Source of the DNA: Methylicorpusculum oleiharenae
GTDB taxonomy: Bacteria > Pseudomonadota > Gammaproteobacteria > Methylococcales > Methylomonadaceae
Assembly (NCBI RefSeq): GCF_009828925.2
Contig: NZ_WUTY02000001.1
Coordinates: 2,386,492 to 2,450,491, forward strand
Reading direction: 5' to 3'
DNA: 64,000 nucleotides
Every line of letters starts with the position of its first letter. The first letter of the stretch is position 1. Shown piece by piece: positions 44,439-52,895 of this stretch. A program made the translations under genes and the position numbers. The notes below the pieces were generated by a model, which saw nothing but the letters and a program-made list of their open reading frames with translations, ran no database searches and was not told where the DNA came from.

Positions 44439-46994
44439 TCAGGCTTCCTCTAACAGGGTGAAGTGCTTGTGCGGGGTCAAGGCGGCGCGTTCCTCGTCTT
44501 TGGCCGGGCGGATCTGGCCGCGTTCCTGAACGAACAGGATGCGCTCATCGGGCTGGTCGCTGTTGACGAAATGCCGGAACCGTTTCAGTTTGCCGGGATC
44601 GGCGAGCGTGGTTTTCCATTCGCATTGATAGGTGTCGATGACGCGCTGCATCTGCGCTTCGAGTTCATCGCCCAAGCCCAGGCTGTCGTCGATGACCACG
44701 GACTGCAAATACGCCAGACCGCCTTCCAGGTTGTTCATCCACACCGAGGTGCGTTGCAGGCGGTCGGCGGTGCGCACGTAAAAGATCAGGAGGCGGTCGA
44801 TGTACTTGATCAGCGTGGCTTGATCCAGCTGGGTGGCGAACAGGTCGGCATGGCGCGGCTTCATGCCACCGTTGCCGCAGACATAGAGATTCCAGCCGTG
44901 TTCGGTGGCAATCACGCCGATATCCTTGCTTTGCGCTTCGGCGCATTCGCGGGTGCAGCCGGACACGGCGAATTTGAGCTTGTGCGGCGAGCGCAGGCCC
45001 TTGTAGCGGTTTTCCAGGGACAGTGCCAGACTGACGCTGTCATCGACGCCGTACCGGCACCAAGTGCTGCCGACACAGGATTTGACGGTGCGCAGCGATT
45101 TGCCGTAGGCATGGCCGCTTTCAAAGCCGGCATCGACCAGCTCCCGCCAGATCAGCGGCAGCTGGTCGACGCGGGCGCCGAACAAATCGACCCGTTGAGC
45201 GCCGGTGATTTTGGTATACAGTCCGTATTTTTTGGCAACCTGGCCCAGGACGATCAATTTCTCCGGTTCGATTTCACCTCCGGCGACGCGCGGTACCACT
45301 GAATAGGTGCCGTCTTTTTGAATATTGGCCAGATAATGGTCATTGGTGTCTTGTAAGCCCAGGTGCTCGTTTTTCAGGATGTAGTCATTCCAGTAAGACG
45401 CCAGGATCGAGCCGACCGCCTGTTTGCAAATTTCACAGCCGCGCCCGCGGCCGTGCTTGTCCAGCAATTCAGCGAAAGTCTTGATCTCGCCGACCATAAC
45501 CAAATGGTACAGGCCTTGCCGGGTGTGCGGAAAATGCTCACAGAGGTCGGTATTGACGGCCACGCCCTGTTTTTTCAATTCGGCATCCAACACCGATTTG
45601 AGTAAGGCGCCGCAGCCGCCGCAGCCGGTGGCCGCTTGGGTGGCTTGTTTGAGCGCGCCCAGCGAGGTGCAGCCGGTGTCGATGGCCGCACAGATGTCGC
45701 CTTTGCTGACGTTGTGGCAGGAGCAAATCTGGGCCGAGGCCGGTAGCGCATCGGCGCCCAAGCCGACCGGCTCGCCGGACAGCCGCGGCAGGATCAAGGC
45801 TTCAGGGTGTTCCGGCAGGGCGATGCCGTTCAAGCAGTATTGCAGCAAGGTGCCGTAATCGGCGGCTTCGCCGACCAGCACCGCACCCAGCAGGGTCTTT
45901 TTATCGGCACTGACCACCAGGCGTTTGTAGATATCGCTGTCGCCGTCTTGATAGGTGTACACCAGGGCGCCCGGGGTGGCCGCATGGGCATCCCCGATGC
46001 TGGCGACATCGACACCCATCAGTTTCAGTTTGGTGCTCATGTCGGCACCGGTAAAGGCGCTGCCGGCGCCTTCCAGTACCGAGACGACGGCACGGGCCAT
46101 CGCATAACCCGGTGCCACCAGACCGAAAATCCGGTTATTCCACAGCGCGCATTCACCGATGGCAAAAATGGCCGGATCGGAGGTGCGGCACTGGTTGTCG
46201 ATGACGATGCCGCCGCGCGGGCCGATGTCCAGGCCGCAGGCGGCGGCCAGGTCGTCGCGCGGACGGATGCCGGCGGAAAACAGAATCAAATCGGTTTCCA
46301 GCACATCGCCCCCGGCAAAATTCATTTTATGCAAACAGGTGCTGCCGTCATCGATCAAGGTGGTGTTTTTATTGAGATGGACACTGACGCCCAGCGCTTC
46401 AATTTTGCGTTTCAACAAGGCGCCGCCGCCTTCGTCCAATTGCACCGCCATCAGGCGCGGGGCAAATTCCACGACATGGGTAATCAGTCCCAGATCGGTC
46501 AAGGCTTTGGCCGCTTCCAGCCCGAGCAAGCCGCCGCCGACCACCACGCCGACTTTTGAGCAGGCCGCGGCGCTTTTCATCGCCTCCAGATCTTCGATGG
46601 TGCGGTACACCAGACAGTGCGGACGGTCATGACCGGGCACCGGAGGGACAAAGGGGTAAGAACCGGTAGCCAGAACGAGGGTGTCATACGCGATCACCAC
46701 GCCGCGTTCGGAAATCACCGTCTTGGCGGCGCGGTCAATGGTTTTAGCCTTATCCCCCACATGCACGGTGATGCCGTGTTCGGCAAAAAAGCCGTCCGGT
46801 ACCAGCGACAGATCCTGCGCCGTTTTACCGGCAAAATACTCCGATAAATGCACCCGGTCATAGGCCGGCCGGGGCTCTTCGCAAAACACCACAAGGTGAT
46901 AGCGCGCCTTCGCGGCGCTGTTGACCAGAGCGGCCAAAAAATGTTGACCGACCATGCCATTGCCAATAACGACCAGTGTCTGTGTGTGACTCAT
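44439..46994 (-). CDS. nirB: NADH-dependent nitrite reductase large subunit NirB
   Basis: Cytoplasmic siroheme enzyme reducing nitrite to ammonium with NADH. Starting at ATG 46994 (MSHTQTLVVIGNGMVG) gives 851 residues, the usual length; an upstream in-frame start at 47264 would include the leader and terminator and is rejected. Domains: FAD/NAD(P)-binding (1-about 310), BFD-like [2Fe-2S] (CSCHNVSKGD, CGGCGALL), then sulfite-reductase ferredoxin and siroheme/[4Fe-4S] domain (SCVGSTWCRYGV, VSGCTRECAEAQ, YVCGNGGMKPRHADL). First gene of nirB-nirD-phzF. GC is visibly higher than that of genes to either side. Control elements lie at 46995-47326. Confidence 0.97.
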   Translation of the reverse strand: MSHTQTLVVIGNGMVGQHFLAALVNSAAKARYHLVVFCEEPRPAYDRVHLSEYFAGKTAQDLSLVPDGFFAEHGITVHVGDKAKTIDRAAKTVISERGVVIAYDTLVLATGSYPFVPPVPGHDRPHCLVYRTIEDLEAMKSAAACSKVGVVVGGGLLGLEAAKALTDLGLITHVVEFAPRLMAVQLDEGGGALLKRKIEALGVSVHLNKNTTLIDDGSTCLHKMNFAGGDVLETDLILFSAGIRPRDDLAAACGLDIGPRGGIVIDNQCRTSDPAIFAIGECALWNNRIFGLVAPGYAMARAVVSVLEGAGSAFTGADMSTKLKLMGVDVASIGDAHAATPGALVYTYQDGDSDIYKRLVVSADKKTLLGAVLVGEAADYGTLLQYCLNGIALPEHPEALILPRLSGEPVGLGADALPASAQICSCHNVSKGDICAAIDTGCTSLGALKQATQAATGCGGCGALLKSVLDAELKKQGVAVNTDLCEHFPHTRQGLYHLVMVGEIKTFAELLDKHGRGRGCEICKQAVGSILASYWNDYILKNEHLGLQDTNDHYLANIQKDGTYSVVPRVAGGEIEPEKLIVLGQVAKKYGLYTKITGAQRVDLFGARVDQLPLIWRELVDAGFESGHAYGKSLRTVKSCVGSTWCRYGVDDSVSLALSLENRYKGLRSPHKLKFAVSGCTRECAEAQSKDIGVIATEHGWNLYVCGNGGMKPRHADLFATQLDQATLIKYIDRLLIFYVRTADRLQRTSVWMNNLEGGLAYLQSVVIDDSLGLGDELEAQMQRVIDTYQCEWKTTLADPGKLKRFRHFVNSDQPDERILFVQERGQIRPAKDEERAALTPHKHFTLLEEA

Positions 46995-47045
46995 CGGTAA
47001 CCCCGGATCTGCTGCAAAGAAAACGTAAAAACCTAAATTTCGGGC

Positions 47046-47095
47046 AAAAAAAAAGGCGTCCGGCCCACGTGAAAAAATCACTGAACCCGGACGCC
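47046..47095 (-). terminator. Intrinsic terminator inside the nirB leader (attenuator)
   Basis: On the minus strand GGCGTCCGG (plus 47087-47095) pairs with CCGGACGCC (plus 47055-47063) and is followed by nine T. It lies about 50 bp upstream of nirB with no other minus-strand gene above it, so it must be read through for nirB to be expressed. This fits antitermination by an ANTAR protein. Confidence 0.88.
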
Positions 47096-47144
47096 ATTGC
47101 CCCAAAATCATAACCGCTCCGACGAGGAGCTTTGTCTCAACTAA

Positions 47145-47160
47145 AGCAAAGGTAATGCCA
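47145..47160 (-). promoter_or_regulatory. Sigma-54 promoter for nirB-nirD-phzF
   Basis: Minus-strand TGGCATTACCTTTGCT has the invariant GG and GC separated by ten bases and matches the TGGCA...TTGCT consensus. It predicts RNA starting near 47134, that is about 40 nt before the leader terminator and 140 nt before the nirB start. Confidence 0.75.
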
Positions 47161-47311
47161 GAAAGACCGGTAAGGCCGACAAAGAAGTGTAAGTGCTTGT
47201 TTGGTAAAGAATCAAAAGCGAACCATCCGGCCCTGAGCCCAACAACACAGCGTCGGCAACGCACAGCAACCCGTCAGGAGCGCACTGATTCGGGGAGAAA
47301 GAAGAGGTATT

Positions 47312-47326
47312 GCACTATTGTGGAGC
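47312..47326 (-). promoter_or_regulatory. NtrC-like enhancer site
   Basis: GCACTATTGTGGAGC matches 13 of 15 positions of the GCAC-N7-GTGC type NtrC site as found upstream of glnA (GCACTATTTTGGTGC). It is about 150 bp upstream of the sigma-54 site, a usual enhancer distance. Confidence 0.6.
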
Positions 47327-47344
47327 GAAAACTCGTCAGATACG

Positions 47345-47653
47345 CCAAATAGGATGTGCCGACGCCAGGAGGCGCATCTGTCGGGTTACCCAATACTTTT
47401 AAACTCAGGCATTTCATTTTCCCAATTTTTTTCATAAAAGCCTTGCTTCACATAAAGGTTTTCGTTGTTTTACCTATCAAAAGGCATCACGCAACACCTC
47501 AATCTTGTTGATCAACCAATGCTTGTATTTCCGATCGGCAAGATTGACGGTGAAAAACCATAGGGCGTTCGGTAGGTAAAAGCGTCGGTATTCGGTTAGG
47601 GTTTATTTGAATCGCGAACGATGCGCCTCCTATCGTCGGCACATCCTATTTGG
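47345..47653. mobile_element. Miniature inverted-repeat element, family D
   Basis: 309 bp with 34-bp terminal inverted repeats (47345-47378 and 47620-47653) that differ at two positions; outer ends CCAAATAGGATGTGCCGACG. Inner inverted repeats (CAATCTTG / CAAGATTG; TTTTACCTA / TAGGTAAAA) would let the whole unit fold. No coding frame. It separates the nirB control region from the divergent transporter gene. Confidence 0.88.
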
Positions 47654-47676
47654 TTAACATTATCGAGTTAACCCGT

Positions 47677-47704
47677 AGGATGTGGTGAGGAACGAACTGC
47701 ATCG
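47677..47704. repeat. Degenerate REP-like palindrome
   Basis: AGGATGTGGTGAGGAACGAACTGCATCG is the reverse complement of the 41314-41338 REP with about three changes. Lies 23 bp beyond the family D element. From here to 47831 only an AT-rich transporter promoter region remains. Confidence 0.65.
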
Positions 47705-47831
47705 TTCTCAGGTGTTGATAAAGTCTCCGGCGGGTTCATGAAGAAAATGCACTGGCTTATTAATTGCTATATTTTGGATTAACTTAGAATGAGTTCTTCG
47801 GCTTAAATTACTTTACAGGTCTGCCTTACCC

Positions 47832-49295
47832 ATGAATATTTTCAGCTTTTCCGGGAAAATAAAAATCCTTCACATGACCTGGATAGCGTTTTTTATCAGT
47901 TTTGTCGTTTGGTTTAACCATGCGCCGCTGATGCTGATGATCATGACGTCAATGGATTTGAGCGAATCGGAAGTGGCTATTTTGTTGTTGCTTAATTTTG
48001 CCTTGCCGATTCCAGCCCGTATCATAATCGGAATAGTTGTCGACCGGTTTGGTGCCAAGATCAGCTACAGCACCTTATTGGCCTTGTGCAGTTTGCCCTG
48101 TTTTGCTTTTGCTGCCGCCGAAACGTTTCAACAACTGGCCTGGGCAAGGTTTGCTCTGGGCTTTGTCGGTGCCGGATTTGTGATCGGTATTCGCATGATT
48201 GGCGACTGGTTTCCATCCAGACAAGTCGGTATCGCCGAGGGTCTCTATGGTGGTTGGGGCAATTTCGGTTCGGCTGCGGCAACGCTGGTTTTACCCGGAC
48301 TTGCGCTTTATTTTGGTGCGGAGCAAGGCTGGCGCTACGCCATTGCCGTTACCGGTGTTCTATCGCTAGCCTATGCTTTTATTTACTATCAAAACGTCGA
48401 AGACACGCCGCCACATGTTCCTTACCTGAAACCCAAACGTTCGGGTGCGATAGAAGTGACCAGCATCAGGGATCTTTTCTTCTATATAGCCACCACCGTG
48501 CCGCTTTATGCCGCCATGTCGCTGTTGACCTGGAAACTCTCCACTCCTGAAGCCGATTTACTGTCCGGTTCGTGGGTTGTTGCCATTAATCTGTTAATTT
48601 GGGTATTGTTCTTTTTTCATGCACACCGGATCGTGGATATCAATGCTGATCGGCTTAGTGGGCCTATAGACAGTATTCATCGTTATTCGTTTAAACAAGT
48701 CAGTATTCTCAGTGTGGCCTATTTGATGACCTTCGGTTCCAAACTGGCCGTGGTGTCTATGTTGCCCATTTTTTTCTTCACGACTTACCGGGAAACCCAG
48801 CCGATTTCGATGATAGATGCGGGTCTGCTCTCGTCCAGTTTTATTTTTATGAATTTAATCGCACGTCCTGCCGGAGGCTGGCTCAGTGACAGAATAGGCA
48901 GAAGATTTTCTTTAATGATTTTTATGAGCGGAACGGCGTTCGGTTATTTTATGATGTCTTTCATAGCCAGTGATTGGCCGATTTATTTGACGGTAACGGT
49001 CACCATCATTTGTTCGATATTTATTCAGGCGGCCGAAGGTGCCGTCTTTGCGATTGCGCCCTTGATAAAACGATCTATAACCGGACAGATAGCCGGTATC
49101 ATAGGGGCTTATGGCAATGCCGGAGCGATTGTATTTCTTGTTTTGATGAGCATGGCCACGCCGTCGATTTTTTTCATAGGACTGGGTGTTTGTTCGGTGG
49201 CGGCATTGATATTAATATACTGGCTTGAGGAACCCAAAGAATTCATAACAGAAATCATGGCCGATGGCACGCTCGTTAAAATCGAACTGGACTGA
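47832..49295 (+). CDS. NarK/NNP-family nitrate/nitrite transporter
   Basis: Inner-membrane major facilitator of the nitrate-nitrite porter family, 487 residues with about twelve helices. Characteristic segments: PARIIIGIVVDRFGAK in the loop after helix 2, the nitrate-signature-like GGWGNFGSAAATLVLP in helix 5, and GAYGNAGAIVFLVLM in helix 11. Supplies nitrate or nitrite to the divergent nirBD operon. Followed two bases later by the NasT-like gene, so transporter and antiterminator are one operon. Confidence 0.93.
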   Translation: MNIFSFSGKIKILHMTWIAFFISFVVWFNHAPLMLMIMTSMDLSESEVAILLLLNFALPIPARIIIGIVVDRFGAKISYSTLLALCSLPCFAFAAAETFQQLAWARFALGFVGAGFVIGIRMIGDWFPSRQVGIAEGLYGGWGNFGSAAATLVLPGLALYFGAEQGWRYAIAVTGVLSLAYAFIYYQNVEDTPPHVPYLKPKRSGAIEVTSIRDLFFYIATTVPLYAAMSLLTWKLSTPEADLLSGSWVVAINLLIWVLFFFHAHRIVDINADRLSGPIDSIHRYSFKQVSILSVAYLMTFGSKLAVVSMLPIFFFTTYRETQPISMIDAGLLSSSFIFMNLIARPAGGWLSDRIGRRFSLMIFMSGTAFGYFMMSFIASDWPIYLTVTVTIICSIFIQAAEGAVFAIAPLIKRSITGQIAGIIGAYGNAGAIVFLVLMSMATPSIFFIGLGVCSVAALILIYWLEEPKEFITEIMADGTLVKIELD

Positions 49296-49296
49296 T

Positions 49297-49875
49297 ATGA
49301 AGCCCTTGAAAGTACTGATTGTCGACGAAGTGCAATCCGATAAACTGTTGGAAGAGACGCTGCAGAAATACGGTTTTGAGATTGCCTGTCTGCCGCTTCA
49401 ATCGCTGGATCTCAGCGCGATTGTCTTGTCGCTGTTGCCGGATATCGTTGTACTCAACGTATTTACCCCGACACAAGCGATGCTTAAAGCCATTTTGACC
49501 ATCAATCAAAGTCATTCGGTACCGGTCATTATTTTTGCCGAGGATCAGGATGCCGAAACGATTAATCAGGTTATCAAAGCCGGTGTCAGTGCCTATATTG
49601 TCGATGGTCTCGACACCAAACGGATTAAAACCATCATCGACATTGCGATTGCCCGATTTAGGGAACAGCAGGCTCTGAAAGATGAACTCAAAAAAACCAA
49701 ATCGCAACTGGAAGAGCGCAAGTTGATAGACAGAGCCAAAGGTCTGCTAATGAAATCGCAAGGCTACAACGAAGATGAGGCCTATCATGCGTTAAGAAAG
49801 CTGGCGATGGATAGAAATATTGCGATCGGTGAAATGGCCAAAAACGTAATTTCCATGGCGGATTTATTGAAGTGA
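49297..49875 (+). CDS. nasT: NasT-type receiver-like/ANTAR antiterminator
   Basis: A 192-residue RNA-binding regulator. The receiver-like domain (1-125) keeps the acidic pair Asp10-Glu11 but has Asn54 at the phosphoacceptor position (PDIVVLNVFTP), so it is not a conventional phosphorylated receiver. A coiled coil (REQQALKDELKKTKSQLEERK) leads to the ANTAR domain (IDRAKGLLMKSQGYNEDEAYHALRKLA). ATG 49297 is one base after the transporter stop. ANTAR proteins bind leader hairpins and prevent termination; the leader terminator of nirB is the obvious target. No nasS sensor gene lies next to it. Confidence 0.88.
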   Translation: MKPLKVLIVDEVQSDKLLEETLQKYGFEIACLPLQSLDLSAIVLSLLPDIVVLNVFTPTQAMLKAILTINQSHSVPVIIFAEDQDAETINQVIKAGVSAYIVDGLDTKRIKTIIDIAIARFREQQALKDELKKTKSQLEERKLIDRAKGLLMKSQGYNEDEAYHALRKLAMDRNIAIGEMAKNVISMADLLK

Positions 49876-49974
49876 ACCGCTTTATTTAAAGACTCGAACG
49901 GTTTGTTAAGCGATATTGTGAAATCTGGATTTGGCTTTAGGCGAATTCCAAATCTCAAAGGGTAGGGTTTAAAT

Positions 49975-50069
49975 AGGCACTGTTCGCGATAATAGTGGGT
50001 ATCGCCCCGGCAATCCATGCCGGAATGACGATGTTGATGTTCTTTGAACTACTAACGCGAACAGTGCCT
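49975..50069. mobile_element. 95-bp miniature inverted-repeat element, family C
   Basis: Perfect 14-bp terminal inverted repeats AGGCACTGTTCGCG (49975-49988) and CGCGAACAGTGCCT (50056-50069), with an internal CCGGCA-ATCCA-TGCCGG hairpin. No target duplication is evident. Lies between convergent nasT and the peroxidase gene. Confidence 0.85.
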
Positions 50070-50113
50070 TTTCAAAGGTGGAGTTATTTGTTGCGAGATT
50101 CTTAATCGCCTGC

Positions 50114-51520
50114 TTATTTTATATCTTCAGCCGTCAACCGGGCGAGCGGTTTTCCCTTGTATTCACCGGTCAGCGTTTTTAAAAACGCTACTATTTTTCC
50201 GGTTTCATCATCAGTCAACGTTTTATCCAGTTGAACTTGACTCATTATCCGTACCGCATCAGCAAGATTATCGACTGAACCGTCATGAAAATAAGGCTGG
50301 GTCAGTTCGATGTTACGCAATACCGGAACCTTGAAAAAATGACGGTCTTTTTCCAGTTGAGTGACATTGAACCGGCCATTGTCGACATCGTTAACCGGAC
50401 CGCCGCGCAGTTTGAAATAATCCTGCTTGACACCCATTTTTTCAAACGACAAACCGCCAAGAGCGGGGCCGAAATGGCAGGCAGTGCAATTGGCTTTAAA
50501 CAGGTTATATCCGGCCTTTTCATCAGCAGTTAAAACGGTTTTATTACCCCGCAGATATTGGTCGAAACGGGAGTTGGGGGTCACCAGTGATTGTTCGAAA
50601 ACGGCAATCGCACCGGTGACCGATTCTTTAGTCAGACCTTGTTCCGGGTAGAGTTCGGCAAAGGCGTTCTGATAATCTGCAACTTGTTTGAGTTTTTCGA
50701 TCATAACATCCCAATCTGCGCCCATCTCACCGGGATTGGCGACCGGTCCTGCGGCTTGTTCCTGCAAGTCTTTGGCCCGGCCGTCCCAAAATTGCGCGAT
50801 GTTGTACATAGCGTTATAGACAGTCGGCGAGTTGATAGGTCCCTGTTGTCCACGAATGCCGGTAGAGACTTTGGCCTGATCGGTGCCGCCCCGGGTCAGG
50901 TCGTGGCAGGACGCGCAGTTCAGGGTGTTGTCTCCGGAAAGCAGACGGTCGTGAAACAGTTTTCTGCCTAACGCGATCGTGTCCTGATTGAGCGAGACGC
51001 TCAACGGCAGCGTTTGAACCGGCTCACCTTTAAACGGTTCTGCGGAATCCTGGCTCCAAGGTGATTTGGATCTTTCTCCAGCAATCCAGACGAGTATTGT
51101 TTGTTTCTCGGCATCGGTTAAATTTCCTGTCCAGTGCATCAGTATGTACTCTGCCGGGGGCATGATCCCGGATCGAACGACGTGCTCCAGCCTTGCCAGC
51201 ATTAACGGGGTAAAAGCATTCTCTCCGCTAAAAATCTTTTTGGTTAGCACCAGCCTTTTTCCAGCCTGTTCGATATCGTTCTCCATCAACTGTTTAGCGA
51301 TGGGCAGATTTGCATAAACCGGCATCCGCGTCATGCCCGGCGAATGGCAATCGACGCATTTATTCTGCAAAATTTGAGATACCTCGGCAAAGTTTTCCGA
51401 AGTGCCGGGGACACTGGCAATAAGTTCATTTTTGCCCTGTAGACCCATCAGATTGGAAATTGGAAAAAACAAAAAAACGGCCAGTAGAAGCAGCAATAAA
51501 ATCAAGAGTGCTTTTTTCAT
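50114..51520 (-). CDS. Triheme di-heme-peroxidase-family protein (YhjA/MauG-like)
   Basis: A 468-residue membrane-anchored c-type cytochrome peroxidase. N-terminal helix ALLILLLLLLAVFLFF, then an extra haem domain with CVDCH (55-59), and two haem sites of the CcpA/MauG core, CASCH (202-206) and CTACH (345-349). Length and three-haem layout match E. coli YhjA, a quinol-linked hydrogen peroxide reductase. The periplasmic location and the ends LDKTLTDDETGKIVAFLKTL are typical. Stand-alone gene. A MauG-like oxidase role is possible but less likely because of the N-terminal haem domain. Confidence 0.92.
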   Translation of the reverse strand: MKKALLILLLLLLAVFLFFPISNLMGLQGKNELIASVPGTSENFAEVSQILQNKCVDCHSPGMTRMPVYANLPIAKQLMENDIEQAGKRLVLTKKIFSGENAFTPLMLARLEHVVRSGIMPPAEYILMHWTGNLTDAEKQTILVWIAGERSKSPWSQDSAEPFKGEPVQTLPLSVSLNQDTIALGRKLFHDRLLSGDNTLNCASCHDLTRGGTDQAKVSTGIRGQQGPINSPTVYNAMYNIAQFWDGRAKDLQEQAAGPVANPGEMGADWDVMIEKLKQVADYQNAFAELYPEQGLTKESVTGAIAVFEQSLVTPNSRFDQYLRGNKTVLTADEKAGYNLFKANCTACHFGPALGGLSFEKMGVKQDYFKLRGGPVNDVDNGRFNVTQLEKDRHFFKVPVLRNIELTQPYFHDGSVDNLADAVRIMSQVQLDKTLTDDETGKIVAFLKTLTGEYKGKPLARLTAEDIK

Positions 51521-51760
51521 AATCAGATCCAGTCAGTTAGATGCCTCATTTTATACCGGTATTTGCCTGTGCCGGTTCGTAATTTATCAGTCAATTGATA
51601 GTCAACACTCAAAGTTGGCAGAAAATGAGGGGAAGTTGTCCTTGTGCAAGAAGGGGTAAAGAGCGATTATTTGCTTATGCTTAATAATGAATTTCCTGTC
51701 GGTTGATACAGCTTTTGGATTTGTATTGTTTAGCCTTGTTTCATCGGCGTAGGAGGATTT

Positions 51761-52813
51761 ATGCCTAATAAATTTATTGTGTCCAGTGCGTTGCTTCAAA
51801 ATCCTTCCGTCAGACGTATCAGTATCGTGGCTTATCCCGGGGCGGAAGTTTTAGATATCTCAGGACCTTATGAGGTGTTTGCTTTTGCCAGTTTATATTT
51901 ACAAAGAGAAGGGTTAATCAAGGAACCTGTTTATCTGATCGAAATAGTGGCAGAGAAGCCTGGCGCAGTAGCCACTATGACCGGTCTACAGATTGTTGCG
52001 AACCGGGCTTATGCCGAAATCAGTGGCGGTATTGATACATTAGTCATTCCCGGTTGTATTGATCTTCAATCTAGGTTGAAAGATGTTGCTTTATTAAACT
52101 GGGTGACATTTATGGCGACTCGGGTCAGGCGTTTGGCGTCGGTGTGCACGGGAGCCTTTCTTTTGGCTGAGTGCGGACTTTTAGATAATCAGAAGGCAAC
52201 CACGCATTGGAACTGGTGTGCCGAGCTGGCGCTTAACTATCCGGCGATTCAAGTGGAGTCAGATCATATATTTATTCGCAATGACTCTATTTATACCTCA
52301 GGCGGCATAACATCGGGGATCGATTTGGCTTTGGCGATGGTGGAGGAGGATTGGGGGCGGGAGCTGGCTTTATTCGTAGCACGTTATTTAGTGATGTTTC
52401 TTAAACGGCCTGGCGGACAATCCCAATTCAGCACTTATCTGACCAGCGAGGCACATCATCGGACTGATATTCGCGACTTACAGGTCTGGATTATCGCAAA
52501 TCCGGCCGAGGAACATCATGTTGATAATCTTGCCAGACGCATGGCGATGAGCCCGCGCAATTTTGCCAGAACGTTCTTGACGGAAACCGGAGTCACGCCC
52601 GCCAAATTTGTCGAAATGGCGCGTATCGATGCCGCTCGACAACACCTTGAAAACACCGCGTTATCGATTGAAGATGTGGCGGAAAAAGCAGGATTTTTCG
52701 ATTCCGAGCGCATGCGTCGTGCTTTTGTCAAACACATGGGTGTCAATCCGCAGGACTATCGAAAACGATTCAGTGTTCGCCCGTGTTCTGCAACTGCTTT
52801 GACAGTCGCCTGA
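51761..52813 (+). CDS. GlxA-family transcriptional regulator (DJ-1/PfpI plus AraC)
   Basis: A 350-residue activator with an N-terminal amidase-like DJ-1/PfpI domain (1-about 200; RISIVAYPGAEVLDISGPYE, nucleophile-elbow-like ASVCTGAFLLAE) and a C-terminal AraC helix-turn-helix pair (about 245-340; MSPRNFARTFLTETGVTP, EDVAEKAGFFDSERMRRAF). AGGAGG precedes the ATG. Target genes unknown. The 240 bp upstream contain nothing that I can identify. A 32-bp piece of its 3' end recurs at 53151. Confidence 0.93.
   Translation: MPNKFIVSSALLQNPSVRRISIVAYPGAEVLDISGPYEVFAFASLYLQREGLIKEPVYLIEIVAEKPGAVATMTGLQIVANRAYAEISGGIDTLVIPGCIDLQSRLKDVALLNWVTFMATRVRRLASVCTGAFLLAECGLLDNQKATTHWNWCAELALNYPAIQVESDHIFIRNDSIYTSGGITSGIDLALAMVEEDWGRELALFVARYLVMFLKRPGGQSQFSTYLTSEAHHRTDIRDLQVWIIANPAEEHHVDNLARRMAMSPRNFARTFLTETGVTPAKFVEMARIDAARQHLENTALSIEDVAEKAGFFDSERMRRAFVKHMGVNPQDYRKRFSVRPCSATALTVA
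52747..52778. repeat. 32-bp direct repeat, copy in the GlxA-type gene
   Basis: Exact 32-bp match with 53151-53182, coding here for PQDYRKRFSV near the C-terminus of the regulator. Confidence 0.9.
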
Positions 52814-52895
52814 ATAAGACACTTTACGGTGTTTCTATTATTGTGATTAGTCCACACGGATGTAATGCAATTTCGACTCTTTTTAAGGAGTATTT

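Noticed and set aside
44463-45302. Long plus-strand open frame (279 codons) opposite nirB
   Set aside because: Shadow frame in GC-rich DNA; the minus strand encodes an intact NirB here with all cofactor ligands.
45807-46559. Plus-strand frame of 250 codons opposite nirB
   Set aside because: Same cause: high-GC antisense shadow, composition is low-complexity Gln/Gly/Ala and no ribosome site.
46995-47134. Classical ANTAR two-hairpin hexaloop motif in the nirB leader
   Set aside because: Only a five-base-loop hairpin and the terminator are visible by eye; no pair with A-N-N-G six-base loops was found.
46995-47264. N-terminal extension of nirB to 47264
   Set aside because: It would cover the sigma-54 start, leader and terminator, and adds 90 residues absent from NirB.
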